In this document: one piece after another, positions 37,388-46,090 of the stretch
Position numbering within the stretch: position 1 is the stretch's first letter
Layout: each line of letters begins with the position of its first letter
From: Acetobacter vaccinii
GTDB taxonomy: Bacteria; Pseudomonadota; Alphaproteobacteria; Acetobacterales; Acetobacteraceae
Assembly: GCF_008365315.1 (NCBI RefSeq)
Contig: NZ_CP043507.1
Span: forward strand, 1 to 64,000
Length of the DNA: 64,000 nucleotides
Direction: 5' to 3'
Program-made: the position numbers and the translations under genes
Notes under the pieces: generated by a model
What the model was told of the DNA's origin: nothing
What the model saw: the letters and a program-made list of their open reading frames with translations, nothing else
Databases searched by the model: none

Positions 37388-38797
37388 TTAAGAACGATTT
37401 CCTAACAAATAAAAATGGGATTGAAGTTCAGGGTTCACAATCCTGTCTATATTGAAATGACCTACGACCTCTCTTAATGATTCTGCCTCTCGTGCAAGAT
37501 TATGAACGGCTGCAGTGGTTTCTTCCACCATGGCTGCATTTTTCTGTGTGATTGCGTCCATTTCGTTCATCGTCATGTTAATTTCGTTCAAACCATTAGA
37601 CTGCTCAATAGCTGATGATGAAACGCTTCCAATCAAATGCTCAAGATCTCTAATCTGGTTTGTAATGTCATGAATGCATTTCTCCGTATCTCCAACAAAA
37701 CTGACTCCATTATTTATATCGGCATAAGACCGAGATATGAGATCTTGTATGTTTTTCGACTCATCTGCCGTGCGCTGAGCTAATGTCCTGATTTCGCTTG
37801 CAACAACCGAAAACCCACGTCCATGCTCACCCGCTCTGGCCGCTTCAACAGCCGCATTTAGAGCCAAAATATTTGTCTGGAAAGAAATTCCATTAATTGT
37901 TTCTATAATAGAGTTAATTTTCTCTGATGAAGACTCTATTTTTTTCATCGCTTCCATTGCATTAATAATACTTTCACGTGATTCTTCGACACTTTTTTTG
38001 GTCAAAAACGACGTATCTCGAGCATTTTTTGTTAATGATGCAATTTTATGCATGTTTTTATTGATAGACGAAACTGTTACCGTAGTCTGCTCAAGGCTGG
38101 AAGCCTGCTCTTCAGTACGTCGTGCAAGATCCTCAGTAGCAGTAGAAACTTCAGCTGAAGTGTTGCTTACAACAACTGTATTGCTGGCAATTTTCTGCAT
38201 CGCCTCACTAATGGCACAAAGCCCGTCATTAAAGTCTTTCCTGATAGACTCATATTCTGGTGCAAAGGCTTGATCCAGTGTTGCAGTAAGATCACCTGTT
38301 TTTATGTCGTGTAAAACTCTACGAAAAGACTCCGTCATAAATTCTATATTTTTTTGATTTTTTATCTGTTGTTCCTGGGCAGCAAAATGCTCACACCTAT
38401 CTTCCCAAACCACTGCAATTTCGTCATTTCCTTCAATATTGATGAGAAATATGGTCGCAAAAACAGGAAGTATATTGCCATCCATACGCACATGAACCCA
38501 ATCAAATTGGATTGGTTTTCTGTATTTAAAGAGCCTTTCTATTATTTCTTGAGTGGCAATGTTTGATTTTTTTCCGTCAGGTTGAAACTCCGGCGAAAAT
38601 TTTTCAACACTTAACCCTATAATCTGATCTCTATTCCCACGAACAAGATTAAGCATGGCTGTATTACAATCAGCTACCTTGCCATCTTTTAAATAAAAAC
38701 AGCCACTTAAAGTGTGTTCGAATATTGACTCTGCAAGGATTTGATGTGCTGTCCTGACATCTTTTTGCTTTTTATTTTCACGACCTAAAAAAAACAT
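37388..38797 (-). CDS. Cytoplasmic methyl-accepting chemotaxis protein with PAS domain
   Basis: A 469-residue chemoreceptor without membrane helices. The N-terminal PAS (about 18-130) begins LAESIFEHTLSGCFYLKDGK. A HAMP-like linker follows, then a long MA signalling coil with the hairpin tip ISFQTNILALNAAVEAARAGEHGRGFSVVA (in two parts, about 305-335), the site for CheA/CheW contact. It would sense an intracellular cue. First gene of the three-gene AT-rich operon that ends with the EAL protein. Confidence 0.9.
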   Translation of the reverse strand: MFFLGRENKKQKDVRTAHQILAESIFEHTLSGCFYLKDGKVADCNTAMLNLVRGNRDQIIGLSVEKFSPEFQPDGKKSNIATQEIIERLFKYRKPIQFDWVHVRMDGNILPVFATIFLINIEGNDEIAVVWEDRCEHFAAQEQQIKNQKNIEFMTESFRRVLHDIKTGDLTATLDQAFAPEYESIRKDFNDGLCAISEAMQKIASNTVVVSNTSAEVSTATEDLARRTEEQASSLEQTTVTVSSINKNMHKIASLTKNARDTSFLTKKSVEESRESIINAMEAMKKIESSSEKINSIIETINGISFQTNILALNAAVEAARAGEHGRGFSVVASEIRTLAQRTADESKNIQDLISRSYADINNGVSFVGDTEKCIHDITNQIRDLEHLIGSVSSSAIEQSNGLNEINMTMNEMDAITQKNAAMVEETTAAVHNLAREAESLREVVGHFNIDRIVNPELQSHFYLLGNRS

Positions 38798-39405
38798 AAA
38801 GCTACGCTATCCCCTTGAATTTTAAAATATTTTTCACAAACAGGCTGCTAATTCATTCTAATATATGAGTAATTGTATCCATGCAACACACAGCAGATAA
38901 TTGCGACACTAAACGAGCCACTCTACGCGCTGCCCGCGTTATCATTAGCTAGAAAGGCTTTACATCACCAATATTAAAAAAATACTCATACCTGAAGATT
39001 TTAAAAACAAATTATTTTATCAATATTTTTTGCAATTTTATTTGAATTGTCTGGATATTCCATCAGTTAATAAGGAAGATTATTCCGCATGTAATCTCGT
39101 TTGATATGTGATTTTTTCTCCTTATTTCCGCTTCGGGTATAAGAAAAACGAAATCAGGACAAACCACGTAATAATAAAAGGTTTTTCGAAACATCTATCT
39201 GGACGAAAAATGATATTCAAAATGACATCCGCTCGAAAACACAATCTGATGCTCTCTCGTATCGACATCATGATCCTCAATGAATCGCTAATTGAATTAA
39301 CATCTTCTTCGCCCGACGGAAGACACAAAAAAGCTAAGGAAGTAGAGATATAAAATACAAGACGTACAGAAAACCGTACGTTATGTTGCAGAAGGAGGAT
39401 CAATC
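38798..39405. other. AT-rich intergenic stretch with one doubtful small frame
   Basis: This holds promoter sequence for the chemoreceptor gene (minus) and the antitoxin gene (plus). A plus-strand frame at 39108-39353 (81 codons) has no clear RBS and no recognised domain, so I do not call it a gene. The RBS AAGGAGG for the antitoxin is at 39393-39399. Confidence 0.5.
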
Positions 39406-39681
39406 ATGACCTGTGTTTCCTATACCGATCTGCGTCAAAATCTAGCTTACTATCTGGACGAAGCCGTCAACAGTCGTGCACCGATTATCGTGACCCGTAA
39501 AACCGGGAAAGGGGCCGTTGTGCTGATGTCGGAAGAAGAGTTTTCTGGCTGGCAGGAAACCGTGCATCTCCTGAGCAGCCCACACAACGCGGAGAGACTG
39601 TTACAGAGTATTCGTGACATGGAGTGCGGAGCAATGACAGAGCAGGATATTCTTGAGCCGCGGGATACACAATCAGCGTGA
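39406..39681 (+). CDS. yefM: YefM/Phd-family antitoxin
   Basis: A 91-residue antitoxin: VSYTDLRQNLAYYLDEAV and VVLMSEEEFSGWQETVHLL are the Phd/YefM DNA-binding and toxin-contact segments. A strong AAGGAGG precedes the ATG. The stop overlaps the toxin start by 4 nt. It would autorepress the pair. Confidence 0.9.
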   Translation: MTCVSYTDLRQNLAYYLDEAVNSRAPIIVTRKTGKGAVVLMSEEEFSGWQETVHLLSSPHNAERLLQSIRDMECGAMTEQDILEPRDTQSA

Positions 39682-39947
39682 AGGTTTTTTTTCATGAGAA
39701 TGGCTGGGAAGATTATCTTTCCTGGTTCCAGTCAGACACTGCGCTTCTTGGGAAAATAAATACCTTGATCGAAGATGTGCGACGACATCCATTTCAGGGT
39801 TTGGGCAAACCTGAGCCACTCAAGGGACAGTTAACCGGATGGTGGTCCCGACGGATTACGGGAGAACATCGTCTGGTTTACCGCGTCAGAGGCCATGCTG
39901 AAGATGATCAGCGTATTGAAGTTATCCAATGCCGTTTTCATTATTAA
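39678..39947 (+). CDS. yoeB: YoeB-family mRNA interferase toxin
   Basis: An 89-residue RelE/YoeB-fold toxin. It shows WEDYLSWFQSD, KINTLIEDVRRHPFQGLGKPEPL, the catalytic region SRRITGEHRLVYRV and the C-terminal CRFHY with the His-Tyr pair. It cleaves ribosome-bound mRNA; YefM neutralises it. A plasmid maintenance module. Confidence 0.9.
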   Translation: MKVFFHENGWEDYLSWFQSDTALLGKINTLIEDVRRHPFQGLGKPEPLKGQLTGWWSRRITGEHRLVYRVRGHAEDDQRIEVIQCRFHY

Positions 39948-40266
39948 AAGTTAAATGCCACACATTAAGACAGGTTCAGCTCCCTATTGCAGGCGAGATA
40001 TGTACATTAAAATGGCAATACTCTTACCCAACATGATATCTCTCCATAGAAGTGCACTCACCTGATATCGATGGTTCCCCCGCACTCCTGGAGGTAGCTA
40101 TACAGTTCCATCGGTGATCAAAGACGTGGAGACACACCCTGACGGAGCAAATGTGTCGTAATAAAGACTTGTCCGTATATGCCGCCATCGTTCCCACCTT
40201 CCCATGCCCGATAGAGAACATAATGAGAACATGGTGGCGGAGAAATTTCAAGCGCTTTTCGGTCCC
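39948..40266. other. Intergenic region after yefM-yoeB
   Basis: About 320 bp with no supported gene; short frames on both strands lack RBS and recognisable domains. It marks the switch from AT-rich cargo to GC-rich mobilization genes. Confidence 0.4.
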
Positions 40267-40581
40267 TCAGCGCCGCCAGCCTTTGAGACCCTGCCATGCC
40301 TCGCTCAGAACCGCCCCGGCAACAGCCTGGTCAGACACCGACCCACGCAGCGCAGGATGCGCCACAACCAGGCGGTAAAGGTCCTGCAAATCCGCAAGGC
40401 TCAACGTCTCGCGGGTCTCCACCTCAGCTTTCAGGGCCGCCAGAACCCGGGCGTTCAACACCGCATGCCGCTCCCGGAAAGCCGCATAGTCCTCGGCACT
40501 CTGCAGGCCTTCAGCCTCCCGCTCCGCCTCAACCAGAGGCATCAGGATCTGCAGCAGCGTCTCGCTCACTGTGCCTTTCAT
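40267..40581 (-). CDS. Small unknown protein downstream of the relaxase
   Basis: A 104-residue, Glu/Ala-rich helical protein, not recognised. ATG 40581 has GGGAG at good spacing; ATG 40587 is too close to it. It follows the relaxase gene by 32 nt in the same direction and is probably in the mobilization operon. Confidence 0.6.
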   Translation of the reverse strand: MKGTVSETLLQILMPLVEAEREAEGLQSAEDYAAFRERHAVLNARVLAALKAEVETRETLSLADLQDLYRLVVAHPALRGSVSDQAVAGAVLSEAWQGLKGWRR

Positions 40582-40613
40582 AGTCATCTCCCGTCTTCAG
40601 TCGGTCTGTTGCT

Positions 40614-43600
40614 CTATTGTCCCGGCGACACCGAAGGGCTCCGCCGATGGGTCCGTTCGCGCTCAGTCTTCACCTGAGCGGCCTCACCCTGCCCCTCAGC
40701 CTCCCGACTGCGCAACTGCTCCTCCACCAGCCTGCTGATCCTCTCCGCAACATTCTGGGTTTCATAGGCACGCTTGCGCATGGTGCGGCTGATGTCATCC
40801 CAGCACGTCCCCGGAATGGCGCGCAGCCCCTGGGTCGCCTTGCGCGCCCGCCACCCGCCACCGGGGGACTGCCCCGCCTGCACCATCGCCTCGGCCGTAT
40901 GGCTCTGCCTGATCCAGCGTGCGGTCTCCGCCTCAAAGGCCAACCGCCGCTTCATGAGGTCAATCCCGACAGGTTTGTAGGGATGCCGCCCCAGATCAGC
41001 AGCAATCCGGTCCAGAAGATCCGCATGGGTGACCGGGGTCGTGTCCCCCAAAGGACGGGAGAACTGCTCGGCCTCACGCACGGGGGCCTCCGCAATCCGG
41101 GTCCAGCAGGTCTGCACATGGCGGCTTTCCGCCACATAGGCGGTAAAGCCGGTCATGGTCGCAGTGCCACGGGGCATGGCATTGATATGTTCATCCGAGG
41201 TAATCCCCTGGGCCGCGTCAATGGTCATGGCATGTCCAAAGCCCAGACGTGTGCGCCCGCTCGTCTGATCCGCCAGCCGCTCCCAGGGCACCAGCCCCTC
41301 AAGCCCCCGACTGTTCGTCAGCCGCAGTCCGGCCTCATCCCACCCCGCCACCGACACGATATCCCCGTTGGACCCCAGATGCCGCCAGCGCAGCCCGCGC
41401 GGGGTCTGCACCCGGACCTGCACACGATCAAACAGACGCACCCGATCCCCTACCGACAGCGGCAGGTCATAGACCTCTCCCCGTTGGTCAATCGCAGGGC
41501 GGATGATCTCGGCCTCACCAATCTCGCCCCGGGCGCGCAGGCGGCTGCGTACGGCCATGCTCAACGCCATGACGTCCTCGTTGGTCGGGGCCGACATCGT
41601 AATCCCCCGCCGAGACCCTGCAGCCGTCAGCATGTCGCGCCGCCTGAGATAGAAATCCGCAATCTCATCGACCACCTGGTCATGATCCCCCCCGATCAGG
41701 CGGAATGTCCCGTCCCTGCATTTCATGGCAATGGCTTCACGTGCCCGCTCGGCGTCCTTCTCGCGCTGCTCCGCCTCCGACAGCGCGGGATCGCGCCCCT
41801 GGCTGCGGAACAGCCCCGCGATGGCCCGCCCCCGGGCCGAGGCCTGCCGGATGGTGGACAGCAGTTCGGGGGCTGCCTCGGCGGGCAGGACACGTTTGAG
41901 GATGGCCAGACTGTCCCCGGCCTCAATCGCCTGCGCCTGTTCCCGGTCTCCCAGAAGCCGCATGGAAAATCCGATCGTCTCCTGCAATTCCAGCAGCCGC
42001 AGCATCTGGCGGGGGCCGATCTGGCTGACCTCGTCCAGCACCAGCACGGTCTGGCGAGTCAGCCCGTGCTCGCCGGTCTCAATGTCACGCAGCAGCTTCG
42101 CCAGTGCAAAACTCTGGCTGATCCCCGTATCGCGCAGGGCGTCGGCCTGCCGCCAGGCCACGGCCGCCCCGATGACCTGCCGCCCGTCCTCTTTCCAGGC
42201 CGAGACCAGCGGCGCCAGCAGGGCCGTCTTGCCCGCCCCCGCAACCCCGGTCAGAAAGCCCAGCCCCCCGGCCCGCCCCAGGGCGAAGATCGCTGCCTTC
42301 TGGGCCCGGCCATGATCAGGCTCGCGCTCAAAGTCCAGGGAGGATGCCGCAATGACCCGGGCAATCGCCGCATCCTCCAGACTGCCCGCCCGTGTGCGGG
42401 CCGACAGCCCGGCCAGCCGCCCCATCTCCTGCTCGACCCGGATCTGTTCACTGGTCGTGACCTGCACCCGCCCGTGCGCCACCCCCTGCAGAAAATGCAC
42501 CCGCTCGCCCCGGATCTCGATCCCGCGTTCCAGAATCATCTCGGCCACCCGGTCGATATCCTGTGGCCCATCCAGCCCCGTCGCGATCAGCCCGTGCGCC
42601 GCATGCATCCGAAAGGCATCCCGGTCGATCACCGCCTGGGTTTCGAACTCCTCGGCCAGCAGCCGCGAGGCAATGGCGCAGGCCTGCTCGTAGCGCTGCC
42701 CGGGGTCCGTAGGCGCTGCCACCACATCCTCCAGAACACTGCGATGCGACCAGCCCAGAGCCCGGGCTTCCTCGCGCCAGATTTCCCGGTCATTGGTCCC
42801 GTCGTATTTCTTCGAGCGATAGGCCAGATTGGCCTGGTGCAGCACCTTGAACTTCTGCTCGGCCGAGAGCGTATCCCAGTTCCCGCCCTGTCGTTTAACG
42901 AACGCCTTGGCCTGCTGTTCCGCCTGTCGGCTGCGCTTGGAGAAGGCCTCGCAGACATCACGGGGGATGGCCTCAATGACGATGGCGCGACCGCGCTCAT
43001 CCGGCCTGACACGCACCCCCATGCTGCGCAACTGCTGGCCCAGCTCGGCCTGGAAGTAGGCGCCGAACAGATGCGATGTCATCTTCGTCACCCGGGCCGT
43101 GTCCAGAGACCCCAGATGGCCGTCTTCCGTCGCAACGGCATTGAACACCGCATTATGGATATGGGCCTGTGGATCACCCGGCACGGGAATTTCCACCGAA
43201 GCGGTCGGCCCGTTGAGCCCATCCTGGATATGCATGGCCGGGCGGGCCGTATAATGCCGGAACGACACCCAGGCCACCTCCCCCGCCTCATGCTCCCCCT
43301 GACCGCCCTGCCCCCGGCGGGCCACGCCGATCTCGCGGCCAATCAGCGCCAGGGCACGGTCGTTGGCCTGCTGGATGGCGTGCCAGATCAGCGCCTGTTC
43401 GGCCGTAGTCGCGGCAAACTCGGCGGCCAGCGTCACGGACTTATCGGGGGAGGCCGTGAAGTCGATCCCCGAGATGGTCCTGTTGGCATGCGCCCCCGGC
43501 CAGTCCGCCCCATCCGAGGCGCGCTTGCACTCGAACAGCCGGATCAGTTCCTCATCCGTGGGAGGCCGGGAGATGTCCAGCCCCAGGGCATCCGCGATCA

Positions 43601-43793
43601 GCGGCCCGATATCGGGTGCCCAGGACCCCTGGCCATCCCGGCCGGTGAAATAGCTGTTCAGACGCCCACCGGCCTCTGCGGTCTGGCTGGCCGTGTGGTC
43701 CCCGACCGGACCGGGCCTGAGCTGATGCTCCCGCATATAGGCGACCAGAAGCCTGCCCACGCCGTTGGCCGAGAGCTTGCGATAGGTAATCAT
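40614..43793 (-). CDS. MobF-family relaxase-helicase (TrwC/TraA-like)
   Basis: A 1059-residue conjugative relaxase that nicks oriT and unwinds the transferred strand. The relaxase domain (about 1-300) has the HUH triad His180 and DPQAHIHN (211-214). A candidate nucleophile is Tyr48 (NSYFTG); Tyr19 is another. The SF1 helicase part has Walker A GVAGAGKTALL (about 510), VLDEVSQIG and the later GHAMTIDAAQGIT. An ISGIDFTASPDKSV segment before the triad is typical of MobF. Overlaps the upstream 93-codon gene by 4 nt. The long plus-strand frame over this gene is a GC shadow. Confidence 0.9.
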   Translation of the reverse strand: MITYRKLSANGVGRLLVAYMREHQLRPGPVGDHTASQTAEAGGRLNSYFTGRDGQGSWAPDIGPLIADALGLDISRPPTDEELIRLFECKRASDGADWPGAHANRTISGIDFTASPDKSVTLAAEFAATTAEQALIWHAIQQANDRALALIGREIGVARRGQGGQGEHEAGEVAWVSFRHYTARPAMHIQDGLNGPTASVEIPVPGDPQAHIHNAVFNAVATEDGHLGSLDTARVTKMTSHLFGAYFQAELGQQLRSMGVRVRPDERGRAIVIEAIPRDVCEAFSKRSRQAEQQAKAFVKRQGGNWDTLSAEQKFKVLHQANLAYRSKKYDGTNDREIWREEARALGWSHRSVLEDVVAAPTDPGQRYEQACAIASRLLAEEFETQAVIDRDAFRMHAAHGLIATGLDGPQDIDRVAEMILERGIEIRGERVHFLQGVAHGRVQVTTSEQIRVEQEMGRLAGLSARTRAGSLEDAAIARVIAASSLDFEREPDHGRAQKAAIFALGRAGGLGFLTGVAGAGKTALLAPLVSAWKEDGRQVIGAAVAWRQADALRDTGISQSFALAKLLRDIETGEHGLTRQTVLVLDEVSQIGPRQMLRLLELQETIGFSMRLLGDREQAQAIEAGDSLAILKRVLPAEAAPELLSTIRQASARGRAIAGLFRSQGRDPALSEAEQREKDAERAREAIAMKCRDGTFRLIGGDHDQVVDEIADFYLRRRDMLTAAGSRRGITMSAPTNEDVMALSMAVRSRLRARGEIGEAEIIRPAIDQRGEVYDLPLSVGDRVRLFDRVQVRVQTPRGLRWRHLGSNGDIVSVAGWDEAGLRLTNSRGLEGLVPWERLADQTSGRTRLGFGHAMTIDAAQGITSDEHINAMPRGTATMTGFTAYVAESRHVQTCWTRIAEAPVREAEQFSRPLGDTTPVTHADLLDRIAADLGRHPYKPVGIDLMKRRLAFEAETARWIRQSHTAEAMVQAGQSPGGGWRARKATQGLRAIPGTCWDDISRTMRKRAYETQNVAERISRLVEEQLRSREAEGQGEAAQVKTERERTHRRSPSVSPGQ

Positions 43794-44071
43794 CCCTGGC
43801 GGTGCTCCTCAGGCGCGCACAGGCGGCCAAGGCTGGCCTCCACCCTCTGGAGCACCTCAGTCTGTTCGGCAACACACGCCGCCAGCTGCTGCAGGGCATC
43901 CGCGATCCGGTTGGCCTCATCGTCCTCGGCGGGCATCACCACCTCAAGGATCTTGTGCAGGAGATCGAGCGCCTGCTTCTGGCCGCTATCGAGCTGCGCC
44001 AGCCCCCTGGACAGCACGTTCGCAAGATCGGCGGATGACGCGGTTTTCTCTGTCGGCATTCCTCTGCTCAC
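43790..44071 (-). CDS. Small relaxase-linked protein
   Basis: A 93-residue helical protein overlapping the relaxase start (ATGA). A C-terminal coil (CVAEQTEVLQRVEASLGRL) suggests oligomerisation. The start is either GTG 44071 or ATG 44059. Position suggests a relaxosome accessory factor; no family is recognised. Confidence 0.6.
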   Translation of the reverse strand: MSRGMPTEKTASSADLANVLSRGLAQLDSGQKQALDLLHKILEVVMPAEDDEANRIADALQQLAACVAEQTEVLQRVEASLGRLCAPEEHRQG

Positions 44072-44142
44072 TTCCTGAATGGATGAAAGTGACCAGTCTC
44101 AGCCAACCCGTTGTGGGTGTGCTCAGCGCCGCACCCTGACCA

Positions 44143-44514
44143 TCAGACCACGGTGTGTGCCCGCAGCCATGAGAAGAGATGTTCAAAGTCAAACGTGCCC
44201 GCCGCATGCAGGCCGAGGATGAACGTTTCGGTCTCCTGTGCCGTCGCCGTCCAGCGGGCACCATTGAGAGCCAGAAAGGTCCATGTCACGGCAAAAGCCG
44301 TGCGCTTGTTGCCATCAACAAAGGGATGGTTCTGTGACAGGCTCTCCCACAGGGCCGCCGCCTCGGAAAGCAGATCGGGATAGTAGCCGGTCTGGGGCCG
44401 AAACAGCGCAGCCTCCAGAAGGCCCGGGTCCCGTACTCCCAAAGACCCGCCATAGCGCATGATCTGGTCCTCGTGGATAGCCAGCACTTCCACAAGGGTC
44501 AGATAATCCGTCAC
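44143..44514 (-). CDS. doc: Doc-family toxin (death-on-curing, Fic fold)
   Basis: A 123-residue Doc toxin with the Fic-type motif HPFVDGNKRTAF (about 64-75) and the flanking LEAALFRPQTGYYPD. Family members phosphorylate EF-Tu. The start overlaps the antitoxin stop by 4 nt. Lies between relaxase genes and oriT, acting as an addiction module. Confidence 0.9.
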   Translation of the reverse strand: MTDYLTLVEVLAIHEDQIMRYGGSLGVRDPGLLEAALFRPQTGYYPDLLSEAAALWESLSQNHPFVDGNKRTAFAVTWTFLALNGARWTATAQETETFILGLHAAGTFDFEHLFSWLRAHTVV

Positions 44515-44741
44515 TCAGCCAGCTTCCGGTAGAGCGGCGCAAACGTCTCATGGCTCGACTGGTAAAGCGCCATGACAGACGGACGCGGGCGCACCTGCCT
44601 GCGCTTTTCAATCAGGTCCACCAGTGCCTCATCGACCAGCGCCTGAAGCTGACGCCCTTCCTGCCGGGCCAGCTCCCGGATCGTCTCCAGCACCCTGGGA
44701 TCAACCTGGGTCGCGAATTTTGCACGCTGTGGCGCGGCCAT
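44511..44741 (-). CDS. Antitoxin of the Doc pair
   Basis: A 76-residue protein. VDPRVLETIRELARQEGRQLQALVDEAL looks like a ribbon-helix-helix (split here by a short turn), and the C-terminal RPSVMALYQSSHETFAPLYRKL would wrap the toxin. ATG 44741 is chosen because AGGAGGT lies 8 nt upstream; the longer frame lacks an RBS. Classical Phd antitoxins have a different fold, so this is a variant pair. Confidence 0.75.
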   Translation of the reverse strand: MAAPQRAKFATQVDPRVLETIRELARQEGRQLQALVDEALVDLIEKRRQVRPRPSVMALYQSSHETFAPLYRKLAE

Positions 44742-44881
44742 GGGACACCTCCTGTAACACTTCGCCGAGCGTATCATGATGGATCATGACAGTTCAAGAA
44801 ACGCGAGAAACCCCTTCGTGCCGAGCGCCGCACAGCGGTCGCAACACGTGACAGCGCCTCTCCTTCTTCCGGATAGCCTGT

Positions 44882-44930
44882 GCCCCCGCAGGGGGCGCAC
44901 CCGCAAGGGTGCATTTGTATATGGTCTTTT
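44882..44930. other. oriT: Candidate origin of transfer (oriT) of the MobF type
   Basis: Two tandem perfect hairpins, GCCCCC-GCA-GGGGGC (44882-44896) and GCACCC-GCAA-GGGTGC (44897-44912), are followed by ATTTGTATATGG. R388 oriT has a similar hairpin (GCACC-GAAA-GGTGC) followed by GTATTGTCT/ATAG, where TrwC nicks. The segments TTGTATATGG and TTGTCTATAG agree at 8 of 10 positions, placing a predicted nick between 44920 and 44921. The location between the relaxase operon and a divergent traKLM-like operon is where oriT is expected. The hairpins could alternatively be a terminator, but no T-run follows at once. Confidence 0.6.
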
Positions 44931-45089
44931 CTTAAAACATGTCCCGATTCTGTCCTCTTGTTATCGCGAAGCGAGGGCGAAGCCGAGGCGGAGCTATGTC
45001 AAAGTTGACTCGCAAAAGCGACGGGGGTAGCAAGAGCAAAGATCGGCACCACCGCCGTCTGCGGACCTGAGAGAGGGGGAGGACTGACA

Positions 45090-46001
45090 ATGAGCGCAAC
45101 CACGGCCCCCGATATCGGGCAGTTCCTCGACCTTGTCGGCGGAGCCTGGGAACATTCCGCACTGTTCCGCTTTCTGCGTGAGCACCATGATGCCATCCTG
45201 GAGCGTCAGAATGGCGAACGGATGAACTGGCGGGCTCTGTGTGCGTATTTCGGGCAGTGTGGTCTGACAAACGTAAAGGGCGAAGCCCCCAGCATCTCCT
45301 GTGCCCGCAAGACATGGTACCGTGTGCGCCGGAGCTTCAGCCTGCTGCGCGCACGCCTTGACGCAGAGGCGGCAGAACGCGAGGCCGTGCGCGAGCAGGC
45401 CCGGATTGACGCCCTGGCCCGCAAACAGGCACAGGCGGCAGAAAAAGCGGATATCCGCCAGAAAATGGCGCAGGCCGAGCAGGAATTTCAGGCCCGGCAA
45501 CTGGCTCAGGCCAGACGGAACAGCCCCTCAGTGCTGTATCCCCAGGGCTATGAGACACCCGCGCCACTGGCGCAGCCCCCGGCTCCCGCCCGGCAGATTG
45601 CTGTGGCGACCCCGCCAGCCCAGGAAGCCCCGGTGGGGGCTGATGTGCCTGGCGTTCGGATTGGAGAAGTCGCGCATTTTGTGAAGATGAAGACACAGGC
45701 CCCGCGCTATGGGCATGAGCGTGACATTCCGCTGCCTCCGCCCTATGTCGGGCCACGGCCCGCAGGGATGCCCGAAGACCTCCCGCTTGAAGCCCTGATG
45801 CCTCTGGATGCCAGCGGTCGCGATGAAAACGGGAATTATGACTTCCTGCAGATGCCCGGTCTGCCCCGGCGGTCGTTCTATGACAACAAAAGGATCTGGG
45901 CGCTGGACTGTCTTCCCATGATCGAAGCTATCCCGCCTCGTGAACGCCCCCCTGCGCTAAAATCAATGCGTGTCTGGCTGACTATGGTTCTTGGACAGTA
46001 A
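45090..46001 (+). CDS. Unknown oriT-proximal protein (TraK/StbA-position)
   Basis: A 303-residue soluble protein. The N-terminal domain (about 1-85) has LFRFLREHHDAIL and CARKTWYRVRRSF, possibly DNA-binding. A long charged coiled coil (about 90-145) and a Pro-rich C-terminal region follow. First gene after the candidate oriT, where IncP has traK and R388 has stbA, both of which bind DNA near oriT. The family is not recognised. RBS GAGAGGGGGAGGA precedes the ATG. Confidence 0.6.
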   Translation: MSATTAPDIGQFLDLVGGAWEHSALFRFLREHHDAILERQNGERMNWRALCAYFGQCGLTNVKGEAPSISCARKTWYRVRRSFSLLRARLDAEAAEREAVREQARIDALARKQAQAAEKADIRQKMAQAEQEFQARQLAQARRNSPSVLYPQGYETPAPLAQPPAPARQIAVATPPAQEAPVGADVPGVRIGEVAHFVKMKTQAPRYGHERDIPLPPPYVGPRPAGMPEDLPLEALMPLDASGRDENGNYDFLQMPGLPRRSFYDNKRIWALDCLPMIEAIPPRERPPALKSMRVWLTMVLGQ

Positions 46002-46035
46002 TCCGACGGGCAACAACCGCACCCACAACTGCCTT

Positions 46036-46083
46036 CCTTACACTTGGCATCGTCGCAACAGAGCGACTGTTTTGAGTGTAAGG
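46036..46083. promoter_or_regulatory. Bipartite palindrome before the ParA-like gene
   Basis: Outer arms CCTTACACT (46036-46044) and AGTGTAAGG (46075-46083) enclose inner arms GTCGC and GCGAC around CAACAGA. It ends 7 nt before the ParA-like ATG, so it occupies the leader. It is a candidate operator for autoregulation or an RNA hairpin controlling translation. Confidence 0.55.
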
Positions 46084-46090
46084 ACTTTTA

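Noticed and set aside
39108..39353. 81-codon frame before yefM
   Set aside because: No RBS, low-complexity AT-rich composition and no recognisable domain.
40617..44078. Very long plus-strand open frame (1153 codons) over the relaxase gene
   Set aside because: It is antisense to a clear MobF relaxase with all motifs; its Pro/Gly/Arg/His-rich composition is typical of a shadow frame in high-GC DNA.
44882..44912. Tandem hairpins read as a simple transcription terminator
   Set aside because: No T-run follows directly, both flanking genes diverge from this spot, and the hairpin plus TTGTATATGG fits an R388-type oriT better; not excluded.
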